This document shows, piece after piece, positions 14,420-22,210 of a stretch of DNA of 22,210 nt. The notes beneath the pieces are model-generated. The model was not told where the DNA came from. It searched no databases and saw only the letters and a program-made list of their open reading frames with translations. The stretch comes from Deltaproteobacteria bacterium UBA5799 (lineage in GTDB: Bacteria > Desulfobacterota > GWC2-55-46): NCBI GenBank assembly GCA_002418185.1, contig DIDN01000018.1:1-22210 (forward strand), given 5' to 3'. Within the stretch, counting starts at the first letter, position 1, and each line of letters begins with the position of its first letter. The position numbers and the translations under genes were made by a program.

Positions 14420-14926
14420 CTAATTGCAGGTCCCGCACCCGCCGTGGTCGTCGCAGGAGCCATCTCGCACTCCGAGGAACAGGCCGCAATCGGGGCATTC
14501 CTCGGAGGAGCCCATGAGGAGCGCGCCGCAAGCCGGGCACTTGCCCTCTCTGATCAGCTCCTCGGAGGCCGCGAGCTCGGGGTGCGACCGTTTCCATGCC
14601 TCCTGGATCTTCCTGGCCGCCTCAGGAGCCGCCCCCCTGTCGATGAAAACGCCGAAGCTGCCCTTGCATGAGGAGCCGCCAGGCGTCCGGAGGACCTTCA
14701 CGTCGAAACCTGAGCTCCTGAGCATCCATGCGACCTCGTTGGCCCGCTCGTAAGTCCCGTCCTCCACGCAGGCGAGGCCGTCATCGGGTGCGGCGTGCTT
14801 CTTTTTCGGAGCGCCCCCCCGCGCCTCTTCAGGGCTTACCAGCTCGGCCTCGCACCTGTTGCATTCGATTACATGCGCGAAGAACTCCGCCCCGCATTCG
14901 GGGCAAACTTTTACCTGTTCGTCCAT
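14420..14926 (-). CDS. Double zinc-ribbon protein with DUF2007-like middle
   Basis: A 168-residue cytoplasmic protein. The N-terminal zinc ribbon has C8-PE-C11 and C22-NR-C25. The middle (about residues 55-115: RANEVAWMLRSSGFDVKVL, then GVFIDRGAAPEAARKIQEAW) resembles the DUF2007 'putative signal transducing protein' fold, related to PII-like ferredoxin-fold domains. A second ribbon follows (CPACG and CPDCG), and the end is an unusual Cys/His-rich tail (CDDHGGCGTC). AGGGG precedes the ATG by 9 bases. The function is not known; metal or redox sensing is a guess. It is transcribed from its own upstream promoter and the PilZ gene lies downstream on the same strand. Confidence 0.75.
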   Translation of the reverse strand: MDEQVKVCPECGAEFFAHVIECNRCEAELVSPEEARGGAPKKKHAAPDDGLACVEDGTYERANEVAWMLRSSGFDVKVLRTPGGSSCKGSFGVFIDRGAAPEAARKIQEAWKRSHPELAASEELIREGKCPACGALLMGSSEECPDCGLFLGVRDGSCDDHGGCGTCN

Positions 14927-14982
14927 GTCGATTTCCCCTATAATGTCTTTGGCGGGCGCGAGGCCCGGGCAAAAGCGTCTTG

Positions 14983-14991
14983 ATTATAGCA
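14983..14991 (-). promoter_or_regulatory. Extended -10 promoter of the zinc-ribbon gene
   Basis: On the minus strand TGC-TATAAT is a perfect extended -10 element. No good -35 is present, as is common for this class. The predicted start near 14976 leaves a ~50-base leader. Confidence 0.5.
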
Positions 14992-15051
14992 CGAACCCGT
15001 GTTACAAATAAATCCCGTTTTTTCCGCTCGGAAAAGGTTTTCCCCGCAAAC

Positions 15052-15143
<92 letters not shown>

Positions 15144-15296
15144 GTTTTGCTTTCCATACTGAGTAAATTCCAGCAAGGAAGCATGTAAATATCTCATGCC
15201 GGGCATTCTCCTCCGGGTCGGGCTTAATCCGGGCTCAATAACGCGTGCAGGCCGTTCCGGCAGCGTCTGGCAATGGCCCTCGGGAGGGTACGTTTG

Positions 15297-15305
15297 TGAT
15301 ATAAT
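15297..15305 (+). promoter_or_regulatory. Extended -10 promoter of msrA
   Basis: TGA-TATAAT is a perfect extended -10 element; no clear -35 is present. Transcription would start near 15312, so the upstream TTG at 15305 cannot be the start codon. The 15144-15296 gap shows no other supported feature. Confidence 0.5.
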
Positions 15306-15325
15306 TGAAAAAATACGGAGGCTTT

Positions 15326-15814
15326 ATGGAAAAGGAAAAAAAGGACATTGAAAGGGCGGTCTTCGCGGCGGGCTGTTTTTGGGGGGTCGAGGAGACCTTC
15401 AGGAACGTAAAGGGCGTCCTCTCTACCAGGGTCGGCTATACGGGCGGGAAAACAGAGAACCCCTCCTATGAGGATGTCTGCGCCGGCGCCACGGGCCATG
15501 CCGAGGCCGTGGAGGTCACGTTCGACCCGGGGGTCGTTGGCTACAAAGAGCTTCTAAAGGTCTTCTGGGACATACATGACCCGACGACGAAGGACAGGCA
15601 GGGCCCGGATGTCGGCAGCCAGTACAGGTCGGCGATATTCCATGCGGACACCGAGCAGGAAAGGCTCGCAAAAGAATCAAGGGACGGGCTTGAAAGGTCC
15701 GGGCTCTACAGGGGCCCGATAGTCACCGAGATCGCCCCGGCAGCGGCCTTTTACCCGGCTGAGGAATACCACCAGAAGTATCTCATGAAGCGAGGGCTTA
15801 AGTACTGCGGCTGA
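15326..15814 (+). CDS. msrA: Peptide methionine (S)-S-oxide reductase MsrA
   Basis: A 162-residue cytoplasmic repair enzyme that reduces methionine-S-sulfoxide in proteins using thioredoxin. The catalytic motif G16-C17-F-W-G is near the N-terminus, followed by RVGYTGG, the ED-x-C-x-G-x-TGHAEAVEV-x-FDP block, and DPTTKDRQGPDVGSQYRSAIF, all family signatures. The likely resolving Cys is C161 in the terminal KYCG. There is no fused MsrB domain. CGGAGG (15316-15321) precedes ATG 15326. It has its own promoter and converges on gspF with a 16-base gap. Confidence 0.97.
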   Translation: MEKEKKDIERAVFAAGCFWGVEETFRNVKGVLSTRVGYTGGKTENPSYEDVCAGATGHAEAVEVTFDPGVVGYKELLKVFWDIHDPTTKDRQGPDVGSQYRSAIFHADTEQERLAKESRDGLERSGLYRGPIVTEIAPAAAFYPAEEYHQKYLMKRGLKYCG

Positions 15815-15830
15815 AAGCCGGAGCCGCCGC

Positions 15831-17021
15831 TTACCTTATGACCTGGTTGAGCTCGAATATGGGAAGGAGTATCGCCAGGACTATGAACCCCACCACGGCC
15901 CCCATAGCCAGGATCAGCGCCGGCTCAAGCAGGCTCATCGTCCTCTTTATACCTGATTGCAGCTCGGCCTCGTAGCCCTCGGCGGCGCGCAAGAGCATCT
16001 CGTCGAGGCTCCCGCTCTTCTCGCCGACTTTTATCATGTGGACTACAAGCGGGGGGATGCGCTTGCATCCGGCAAGGCTCGTCGAGAGCGCCATGCCGCC
16101 TGCGCAGTCGGAAGCCGCTTCTTCGATGGCCCTTCCGAAGGCGGTATGGTCAACGACCTCTCTCGTTATCTCAAGGGCCCTCAGTAGCTGTATGCCGCCC
16201 GCAAGCAGGCTCCCGAGGGTCCTCGTAAGGGCTGAAAGGTAGAAAAGGGAGATGAGCTTCCCGGCCCAGGGCAGGTCGAGCGCGAGGTTCTCGACAAGCT
16301 CCCTGCCGCGCCCGGACCTTGAAAACCTGCGTACCCCGAAGAATGCAGCTACTCCGGATGCAACGAAGACGGGCCAGTAGCCCGAGACGAGCTCTGCAAG
16401 ACCGATGAGGAGGACCGTTATCAAAGGGAGGCTTTCGCCAGTGTCTTCGAATATGCGGGTCACCTTCGGGATTACGAAGACGAAAAGGAACGCGAGGACG
16501 CCTGCTCCGACGAGGAACATGAGCACAGGATAGGCGAGGGCGGCCCTGATTTCAGTTATGGATCTGGCCCTGGTCTCCAGCTCTGCGGCGAGCCTGGGGA
16601 GCACCTTGTCGAGAGAGCCGCTCGCCTCGCCCGAGGCCACCATGCCCCTGTAAAAGGGGCTGAAGACATGGGGATGCCTGAGGAGCGCGCCTGAAAAAGA
16701 GCTGCCCCCGATAACGGCCTCCCTGATATCTCCGAAGACCGCCTTCAGGCGTTCGTTTTCCGTATTGCCGGTAAGGACCGAGAGCGATTCGGTCAGGCTT
16801 GTGCCGGAGGCCAGGAGGGTCGATAGCTGGCGCGTTGCAAGGGCCAGGTCGCCTGTTGCCGCCTTCCGTCCGCCTTTCGTGGCGACCGCCTCCTTTACCT
16901 CGACCGGATGGAGCCCCAGCCCCTTGAGGCGCTGGAGTGCGTCGCTTCTGCCGGAAGCTTCCATCTTACCGGCGGCAAGCTTGCCCTTCCCGTCATATGC
17001 CCTGTACCTGTATGTGGCCAT
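15831..17021 (-). CDS. gspF: Type II secretion inner-membrane platform protein GspF
   Basis: A 396-residue inner-membrane protein, the usual GspF/PilC length. The N-terminus MATYRYRAYDGKGKLAAG is the classic start. Two T2SSF helical domains (about residues 63-186 and 266-388) each end in a membrane segment, with one more in between (ALAYPVLMFLVGAGVLAFLF; YWPVFVASGVAAFFG; ALILAMGAVVGFIVLAILL). It anchors the pseudopilus assembly ATPase at the membrane. GGGAG lies 9 bases before the ATG. It is the last gene of the gspCDEF run. Identity as GspF rather than PilC rests on the neighbours. Confidence 0.93.
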   Translation of the reverse strand: MATYRYRAYDGKGKLAAGKMEASGRSDALQRLKGLGLHPVEVKEAVATKGGRKAATGDLALATRQLSTLLASGTSLTESLSVLTGNTENERLKAVFGDIREAVIGGSSFSGALLRHPHVFSPFYRGMVASGEASGSLDKVLPRLAAELETRARSITEIRAALAYPVLMFLVGAGVLAFLFVFVIPKVTRIFEDTGESLPLITVLLIGLAELVSGYWPVFVASGVAAFFGVRRFSRSGRGRELVENLALDLPWAGKLISLFYLSALTRTLGSLLAGGIQLLRALEITREVVDHTAFGRAIEEAASDCAGGMALSTSLAGCKRIPPLVVHMIKVGEKSGSLDEMLLRAAEGYEAELQSGIKRTMSLLEPALILAMGAVVGFIVLAILLPIFELNQVIR

Positions 17022-17042
17022 TCAGGCGCTCCCGCAAAGGCC

Positions 17043-18581
17043 TCAGTCTTCGTCCTGTATGACCCGCAAGACCTCTTTAACGCTCGTCATGCCCTTGCGG
17101 GCCTTTTCCAGCCCGTCGTCAAGCATGGTCCTCATGCCGCCCGCGAGGGCCGTTTTTTTTATCGTGCCCGCGTCCTGGTTTTTAAGAATCAGCGGGCGCA
17201 GCTCCGGTCCAGGCACGAGGAACTCGAATATCCCGACCCTGCCCCTGAACCCGGTGCCAAGGCACTTCCCGCAACCCGCAGCCGCCCAAAGCCTTTCCGG
17301 GGGCTCCCTGAAAAGCGGGGCCTCCTCGCCTGGCAGGACCTCTTTTTTGCAGTCCGGGCACAGCACCCTTACGAGCCTCTGGGCAAGGACGCCGGTTATG
17401 GACGAGGCCACGAGGTACGGCTCTATGCCCATGTCCACGAGCCTCGTTATCGAGCTTGCGGTGTCGTTGGTGTGGAGGGTCGAGAGTACGAGGTGCCCGG
17501 TAAGCGAGGCCTGTATGGCGATCTCCGCGGTCTCCCTGTCCCGTATCTCGCCTACCATGATGACGTCCGGGTCCTGCCTGAGGATGGAGCGGAGCCCGCC
17601 CGCGAAGGTGAGCCCGATCTTCGGGTTCACGTGCATCTGTCCCACGCCCTTCAACTGGTACTCGACCGGGTCCTCGATGGTTATTATGTTCCTTTCGGTC
17701 GAGTTCATTCGCGAGAGGGCCGAGTAGAGCGTGGTGGTCTTGCCAGAGCCGGTCGGCCCGGTTACGAGGATTATGCCGCTATTCTTCGAAAGAAGGGAAT
17801 CGAGCGTACGGGCCTGGCCCGGGTCGAGGCCGAGCCTGGGGAACGCAATGACCTCTGCCTTGCTGTCGAGGAGCCGCAATACCGTCCTTTCGCCGTGCGA
17901 TGTGGGGATTATCGAGACCCTTACGTAGATGTCCTTCCCGGCTACCAGGAGACGGATCTTCCCGTCCTGAGGAAGCCTCTTCTCCGCTATATCGAGGCCG
18001 GCCATTATCTTTACGCGGCTTACGAGCGCCTCCTGGAGCGCCTTCGGAGGGGACAGGACAGGATGGAGCACCCCGTCGACCCTGAAGCGGACCTCGACGT
18101 CCTTCTCATAGGGCTCGATATGGATGTCGCTCGCCCGGTCCCTTACCGCCTCGAAGAGGAGCGAGTTCAGGAGCTTTACGACGGGCGCTTCGTCCCCCAG
18201 GTCTATAAGGTCCTTAGGCTCTTCCCAGTTGACGGAGAGGGAGTCGAGACTCTCGGAGTCCAGCCCGTCTATGACCTCCTTCGCCGAGCCGGACAGCCTG
18301 TCAAAAGACCTGTTTATGGCGTCGAGTATCTCCTGCCTGTCCGCGAGCACGGGCGTAACCGGCCCCCCTGCGGTCCTTTCTATCTCGTTCAGGGCAAATA
18401 CAGCCTCAAGGCCCGAGACCGCTACCGGAAGGAGGCCGTCCTTTCTACGGAGGGGCAGGACCAGGTTCTTTTTGAGGAAGGGGAGGGGGAAACGCCTGAG
18501 GATGGAAGCGTCCAGGTCTTCGTCGCCTATGCGCTCTATCCGGGGCAGGTCCTTTGCGGCCTTTTCTTCAGTCTTCGCCAT
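17043..18581 (-). CDS. gspE: Type II secretion assembly ATPase GspE
   Basis: A 512-residue cytoplasmic hexameric ATPase that powers pseudopilus assembly. An N-terminal N1E-like domain (residues 1-~125) is followed by the core with ASDIHIEPYE, Walker A GPTGSGKT (275-282), Asp box TIEDPVEY (301-308), Walker B DVIMVGEIRD (339-348) and His box STLHTNDT (367-374). A zinc-binding tetracysteine module has C408-PD-C411 and C437-GK-C440. All key residues are present. It starts 14 bases after gspD stops and ends 21 bases before gspF starts. The Shine-Dalgarno sequence is weak (GAGG, 12 bases away), so coupling to gspD is likely. Confidence 0.96.
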   Translation of the reverse strand: MAKTEEKAAKDLPRIERIGDEDLDASILRRFPLPFLKKNLVLPLRRKDGLLPVAVSGLEAVFALNEIERTAGGPVTPVLADRQEILDAINRSFDRLSGSAKEVIDGLDSESLDSLSVNWEEPKDLIDLGDEAPVVKLLNSLLFEAVRDRASDIHIEPYEKDVEVRFRVDGVLHPVLSPPKALQEALVSRVKIMAGLDIAEKRLPQDGKIRLLVAGKDIYVRVSIIPTSHGERTVLRLLDSKAEVIAFPRLGLDPGQARTLDSLLSKNSGIILVTGPTGSGKTTTLYSALSRMNSTERNIITIEDPVEYQLKGVGQMHVNPKIGLTFAGGLRSILRQDPDVIMVGEIRDRETAEIAIQASLTGHLVLSTLHTNDTASSITRLVDMGIEPYLVASSITGVLAQRLVRVLCPDCKKEVLPGEEAPLFREPPERLWAAAGCGKCLGTGFRGRVGIFEFLVPGPELRPLILKNQDAGTIKKTALAGGMRTMLDDGLEKARKGMTSVKEVLRVIQDED

Positions 18582-18595
18582 GTGGCTGTCGGGCC

Positions 18596-20548
18596 TCAGG
18601 GGGCAGAGCCGCCCCGGGGCATGCCGGGGCTGCTCATATTGTCGAATTCCGATTCCTTCCTCATCCGGAGATCTTCAAGCCCCTGGAAGTCGTTCACTAT
18701 ATAGGGGGTGATGAACACGAGGAGGTTCGTCTTCTGGTCCTGTTCCCGCTTGAACTTGAAGAGCCATCCGAGGACCGGTATGTCGCCCAGGAGCGGCACC
18801 TTTACCGTGCTGTTGGTCTTTCTCGACTGTATGAGCCCGCCTATGACGACGGTCTGGTTGTTCTTCGCGACGACGCTGGTCTGGGCCGAGCGCTTGGTGG
18901 TTATGAGGTCGGAAGCGCCCGCGACGGTCGTGGGCGAGATGGCGGATATCTCCTGGTATATGTCGAGCTTTACGAAGCCCCCCTCGCTTATCTTGGGCTT
19001 TATCCGCAGCTTTATGCCGACGTCCTTCCGCTCTATCGACTGGATGAGGGGCTGGCCGGTGGTGCCTGTCTCGCGCTCGAGCTTGCTCAGGAACGGCACG
19101 TTCTCGCCGACCATTATCTCGGCCTCTGAATTGTCGCTCGTAAGGAGGTGCGGCGTCGAAAGGACGTTTACGACGTCCCTGAAAGAGGAGAGGGAAAAGA
19201 GTGCCGCAAAGCCAGGGGCAGTGAGGTTAAAGCTCGTGCCGTCGGGCCTCGTGACAGGGACCGTTATGAAGTTGCCGAGCCCTCCCACCGAGAGCCCCGC
19301 GAGCCCGGTCACGACCGACTGTATGGCGGACTGGTCCACCGTCCCGAAGCCGCCAATAACAACCGGGTCGCCGTTATGGATCCCGGTCGCCCGCCACCTG
19401 TTCCCGAGCTCCACGGCCTTGTCTATGCTCACCTCGGTTATCATGGCCTCGACAAAGACCTGCCTGGGCCTCCTGTCGAGCTTCTCTATCACCTGGACCA
19501 GGTTGCGGTAATCGGCCGGCGAGGCCATGATGATGAGCGAGTTCGTGCCCTCGAAGGGCGTTATAGATATCCTCCCGGTTATGCCGAAGGGCATCTCGGG
19601 CGCCGCGCCTTTGTCCGCTGCTGCCCGGCCCGGGTCGAGAAGGGAGGATAGGACTTTCCCGAGGTCCGAGGCGCTGGCGTTCTCGAGGTAGTGGACATGG
19701 AGGCGGCTCGAGGCCTCAGGCGGCGCGACGTCAAGGAGGGATATGAACCTCCTGTAATACTCCCGCTCGCCGGGAGAGTTGGAGAGGATTATGGCGTTGA
19801 GCCTCGTATCGAGCGAGATGCCGCTGTCGGGCTGGCCGTCCGGACCCCGCTTCAGGCCGGTCCTTCGCTGCTCCTCGTGCCTGAGTATCTGGATGAGCGA
19901 CTCGGCCTGCGCGTGCCTGAGGTACACCAGCTCAGGCTCCCGGGTCCCGGCGGGCCTGTCGACCGTTTCGAGGATTTTCAGTATCTTGTCCACGTTCGCG
20001 GCCGTGTCCACCACCATGAGCGCGTTCTTCGAGCCGAAGCTGGATACCTGGCCGTACCTCGAGACAAGCGGCTGGACCGCGACAAGGGCCTCGTGGTTGG
20101 AGACGTATTCGAGCGTCACGAGCCGGACGATATACTGGTCGCCCCTTGCGGCGCCCGGCCCGTCGGATACCTTCATGCCGCTCTGCTTCGCCAGGGACGA
20201 AGGGATAATCTTGTAGGAGTCTCCCGAGGGGATTACCGCCAGGCCCTTGAGCTCCAGGGCGGAGACGAAGAGGTCCATTGCCTCGTCGCTCGTGAGTTTG
20301 GCGGGTGCAACTATCGTTACCTTGCCCCTTGCCCCCCCGTCGGCGTCAAAAAGGAAGTTTTTGCGGGTTATCTCGCTCATTATCCTTATGAGCGACGAGA
20401 CCTCGACGTCCACGAAGTTTATGGTTATCTTCTCTGCAGCCGCTCCCCCCTTGGGGGCGGCTTCTTGCGCCGCGCCCACGGCCGGGGCAAGCAGAAGGAG
20501 TAGAGAGGATAAGAGGACCGCCTTTTTAAACGACTTGAGCATCTTCAT
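18596..20548 (-). CDS. gspD: Type II secretion outer-membrane secretin GspD
   Basis: A 650-residue exported channel protein. The signal peptide is at residues 1-~27 (ending VGAAQ). The N0 domain starts at ITINFVDVEVSSLI, and N1-N3 repeats follow (VTLEYVSNHEAL, VYLRHAQAESLI, HVHYLENASASDLGKVL). The secretin barrel spans about residues 350-625 with VFVEAMITEVS, STPHLLTSDN, VPLLGDIPVLGWLF (584-597) and TNLLVFITPYIV. It forms the outer-membrane pore through which folded proteins leave. No clear pilotin-binding S domain is visible after the barrel, only a ~25-residue tail. The gspC stop is 4 bases before its start. Confidence 0.96.
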   Translation of the reverse strand: MKMLKSFKKAVLLSSLLLLLAPAVGAAQEAAPKGGAAAEKITINFVDVEVSSLIRIMSEITRKNFLFDADGGARGKVTIVAPAKLTSDEAMDLFVSALELKGLAVIPSGDSYKIIPSSLAKQSGMKVSDGPGAARGDQYIVRLVTLEYVSNHEALVAVQPLVSRYGQVSSFGSKNALMVVDTAANVDKILKILETVDRPAGTREPELVYLRHAQAESLIQILRHEEQRRTGLKRGPDGQPDSGISLDTRLNAIILSNSPGEREYYRRFISLLDVAPPEASSRLHVHYLENASASDLGKVLSSLLDPGRAAADKGAAPEMPFGITGRISITPFEGTNSLIIMASPADYRNLVQVIEKLDRRPRQVFVEAMITEVSIDKAVELGNRWRATGIHNGDPVVIGGFGTVDQSAIQSVVTGLAGLSVGGLGNFITVPVTRPDGTSFNLTAPGFAALFSLSSFRDVVNVLSTPHLLTSDNSEAEIMVGENVPFLSKLERETGTTGQPLIQSIERKDVGIKLRIKPKISEGGFVKLDIYQEISAISPTTVAGASDLITTKRSAQTSVVAKNNQTVVIGGLIQSRKTNSTVKVPLLGDIPVLGWLFKFKREQDQKTNLLVFITPYIVNDFQGLEDLRMRKESEFDNMSSPGMPRGGSAP

Positions 20549-20552
20549 CCGT

Positions 20553-21440
20553 CTATCTGATCTCGTAGCGTAAGCTCATCGGTTTGCCGCCCCGCACGAT
20601 ATCGAGCTCGATACTGGACTCTCCCTTGAGGGCCGTAAGCACCTGGACGGCCCTTTCAGGCGAGGTGACCTCATACCCGTTCACCCGCCCGAGGATGTCG
20701 CCGTTATTGAGACCCAGGGCCTTGAACACCCCTGTGGGCCTTATCTCGGTTATGCGGAACCCATGTACCTCGCCGCCCTTTACGACAGGCGTAAGCCTCG
20801 CGTCCGAAAGGACCTGTCCGATGTCGTCGAGGGCGCTCTGTACCGCCTTCCGGTCCACGACCCACTGCCCCGCCCCGACCTCTTTCGAAGCCGCGAGGAA
20901 GTCCGTTTTTACGCCTTGGCTGGCGACCCGGGCCGGCACCGGAAGAGCAGCGCCCTGACTTGCTTCCTCTATCCGCAACGCGACCTCGCCGGAGCCGGTT
21001 GAGACTATCGCCGAGTCCCGGAGGACCTTGAGGAGCGTGGCCGTCCCGAACACCTTTTCTCCGGGCCTTACGACCTCCTCTTGAGACGAGCCGCTTCTCC
21101 TGAAGACCGCGAAACTGTCGTCTCCGGTAAAGGTGCCGCCGAGGACCATGCCGGCAAACTCGGTCGAGACCGCGTTCGACGAGGCGCTCTCCGCCTCGAG
21201 AGGAACGGCCCTGAACCTTTTTTCCCTTGTAGGGAAGAGCGCGCTCTCCACGACCGGGGCATAGGCCATGATGTCAGCTGCGGCCCTGGCAGGGGCCGGC
21301 CTTGCGCTTCCATTCGGCGCGCCCGGAGGGGCGCTGCTGAAAAGAAGCCAGTCCCTTGCGACAAAGGCAGCGGCGGGTATCACGGCCAGCGCCAGCGCAG
21401 CGTTGACCAGGTTAACCGTCTTAAGGTTCATCAGTTTCAT
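20553..21440 (-). CDS. gspC: Type II secretion inner-membrane protein GspC
   Basis: A 295-residue bitopic protein. One membrane segment (~10-28) is preceded by a short N-terminal tail. The HR domain (~95-160: FAGMVLGGTFTGDDSFAVF, later VVRPGEKVFGTATLLKVL) contacts the secretin N0 domain. A linker leads to a C-terminal PDZ domain (~205-295: GFRITEIRPTGVFKALGLNNGDILGRVNGYEV), thought to take part in substrate selection. It is the first gene of the gspCDEF run. A second Met at residue 4 is an alternative start; the ribosome site is weak for both. Confidence 0.92.
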   Translation of the reverse strand: MKLMNLKTVNLVNAALALAVIPAAAFVARDWLLFSSAPPGAPNGSARPAPARAAADIMAYAPVVESALFPTREKRFRAVPLEAESASSNAVSTEFAGMVLGGTFTGDDSFAVFRRSGSSQEEVVRPGEKVFGTATLLKVLRDSAIVSTGSGEVALRIEEASQGAALPVPARVASQGVKTDFLAASKEVGAGQWVVDRKAVQSALDDIGQVLSDARLTPVVKGGEVHGFRITEIRPTGVFKALGLNNGDILGRVNGYEVTSPERAVQVLTALKGESSIELDIVRGGKPMSLRYEIR

Positions 21441-21816
21441 TTCGGCCTGGCCTCGGCAAATGTTTAAATATTTCTGGTGTCCGTTGAAAACCGAAAAGAC
21501 ACGCCCGCGAAAAGGATTGTCCGCCTTGCAGTGGTCGAAGGAGCCGGCCCCCTTGCGGGATATTATCGAAAGGAGAGCGCCTTTTCAAGAGAATATCATG
21601 TTTTTACTTGAAAAACCGGGAATTTTCTGTTATTCAGGGTCGATACGCAAGCTGAATCAGGACCTGTCCGGTCCAGGCCCATGTAAGCCCCTGTGCGCCG
21701 GTTTGCAGGGCAGGGAGGCCCGAATCAATATGCCCACCGAAGGATACCTGCCAGAAAGAAAAAGTTTACTGACGAAGGGACTCCCTTTCCCCGGACCGAA
21801 GTCTCGAAATCATGGC
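21441..21816. other. Divergent intergenic region between gspC and the prepilin gene
   Basis: About 375 bases separating two divergent T2SS-type genes. It holds one candidate minus-strand promoter (21560-21588) and a GGGAGG (21713-21718). The plus-strand frame of the prepilin is open back to ATG 21598, with another ATG at 21730, but that upstream part lacks a prepilin-type leader. I see no rRNA, tRNA or long repeat. Confidence 0.5.
21560..21588 (-). promoter_or_regulatory. Candidate sigma-70 promoter of the gspCDEF run
   Basis: On the minus strand TTGAAA (21588-21583), a 17-base spacer and TAATAT (21565-21560). The -35 is good, the -10 fair. Transcription would start near 21552, giving a ~110-base leader. 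Confidence 0.4.
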
Positions 21817-22210
21817 ATGACGGGCCCCGGTGGCTTCACCATCCTTGAGCTGGTCGTCCTCATTGCCGTAATCGGGCTTGCGCTGGCCATAGCGCTACCC
21901 AGGCTCGCGGGCCTTGAGCGCGCGGCCCTCAAGTCTGACGCAGGCAGGCTGGCGACGCTATTGAGGTACGCGGGAGAGTCAGCCGCTACAAAGCGCCTCT
22001 ACTACAAGGTCTCGTTCGATATCGAGAACGGGTCGATAATCGTTGAGCGCTCCCCTGACGGCAGGGACTTTTCGCCGGGCGCGGATATAAGGGGATTTGA
22101 TCTGAGCAGCGGGGTCGTGCTCCGCGACCTGGTCGTAGAGGGGCTCGGTAAGATCGAAAGGGGCACCGTTTCGGTCGTCTTTACGCCGCTCGGGGCCTCT
22201 GAGGAGTTTT
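21817..22210 (+). CDS. GspH/FimT-like prepilin, cut by right window edge
   Basis: 131 codons are visible and the frame is open at the edge. MTGPGG is followed by FTILELVVLIAVIGLALAIALP, with Gly -1, Phe +1, Glu +5, a canonical prepilin-peptidase site. The next segment (RAALKSDAGRLATLLRYAGESAATKRLYYKVSFDIENG) is characteristic of the GspH/FimT family, in which a helix leads into a beta domain. It is divergent from gspC, so it probably opens the pseudopilin half of the T2SS locus. ATG 21817 gives a 6-residue leader but a poor ribosome site; ATG 21730 would give a 35-residue leader, longer than usual. Confidence 0.82.
   Translation, partial: MTGPGGFTILELVVLIAVIGLALAIALPRLAGLERAALKSDAGRLATLLRYAGESAATKRLYYKVSFDIENGSIIVERSPDGRDFSPGADIRGFDLSSGVVLRDLVVEGLGKIERGTVSVVFTPLGASEEF

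Noticed and set aside
15807..15827. A terminator between msrA and gspF
   Set aside because: Only a 6-bp stem (GCGGCT/AGCCGC) with a 9-base loop and no T or A run; too weak to call.
16908..18704. A 598-codon plus-strand open frame opposite gspE/gspF
   Set aside because: It is antisense to two well-supported genes, has a low-complexity charged composition, no domain and no ribosome site. It arises from the codon bias of the real genes.

Overview
The window looks like a chromosomal segment of a Gram-negative, deltaproteobacteria-like bacterium (Desulfobacterota or Nitrospirota type; inferred from gene content only). It carries an outer-membrane secretin, type IV pilus minor pilins with PilY1, and lipoproteins. 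The genes from about 4.1 kb onward are GC-rich but lean heavily on ATA (Ile) and AGG (Arg) codons. The first ~3.4 kb is visibly AT-richer and reads as accessory DNA.

Layout. 1-661: right end of an integrated element with two small unknown genes, ending in the 3' half of a tRNA-Leu(UAA) gene, a typical tyrosine-integrase attachment junction. 661-2980: an AT-rich block with a TPR lipoprotein and a small conserved protein, enclosed by two copies of a 32-bp direct repeat. 2984-3397: an Rnk/GreA-type regulator. 3364-3871 (minus): wreckage of a polysaccharide pyruvyl transferase gene. 4094-5398: a sigma-54 activator with a degraded receiver domain. 5403-5582: paired upstream repeats and a good -24/-12 promoter. 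5621-12270: a tightly coupled operon pilV-pilW-pilX-pilY1-small periplasmic protein-lipoprotein-fimT/gspH-like. 12461-13363: a GNAT-type acetyltransferase. 13453-14926 (minus): a PilZ/YcgR-like protein and a zinc-ribbon protein. 15052-15143: tRNA-Ser(GCU). 15326-15814: msrA. 21440-15831 (minus): gspC-gspD-gspE-gspF of a type II secretion system. 21817-22210: a divergent GspH/FimT-like prepilin, cut by the window edge.

How it fits together. The activator at 4094 sits directly upstream of a sigma-54 promoter that would drive the minor-pilin/PilY1 operon. The 18-bp repeats between them, at about -90 to -190 from the predicted start of transcription, are the likely enhancer sites. The operon encodes the pilus-tip priming complex (minor pilins plus a calcium-loop-rich PilY1) and two exported accessory proteins that are not standard members of the set. 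A nearby PilZ protein suggests cyclic-di-GMP input to motility or adhesion. The gsp genes form the envelope and motor core of a T2SS; its pseudopilins probably begin at the divergent gene on the right edge.

The least-explained parts are the two accessory exported proteins in the pilus operon, the enhancer-like repeat cluster, and the repeat-bounded TPR block next to the tRNA-Leu junction. I found no CRISPR array, transposase, integrase or toxin-antitoxin pair within the window.
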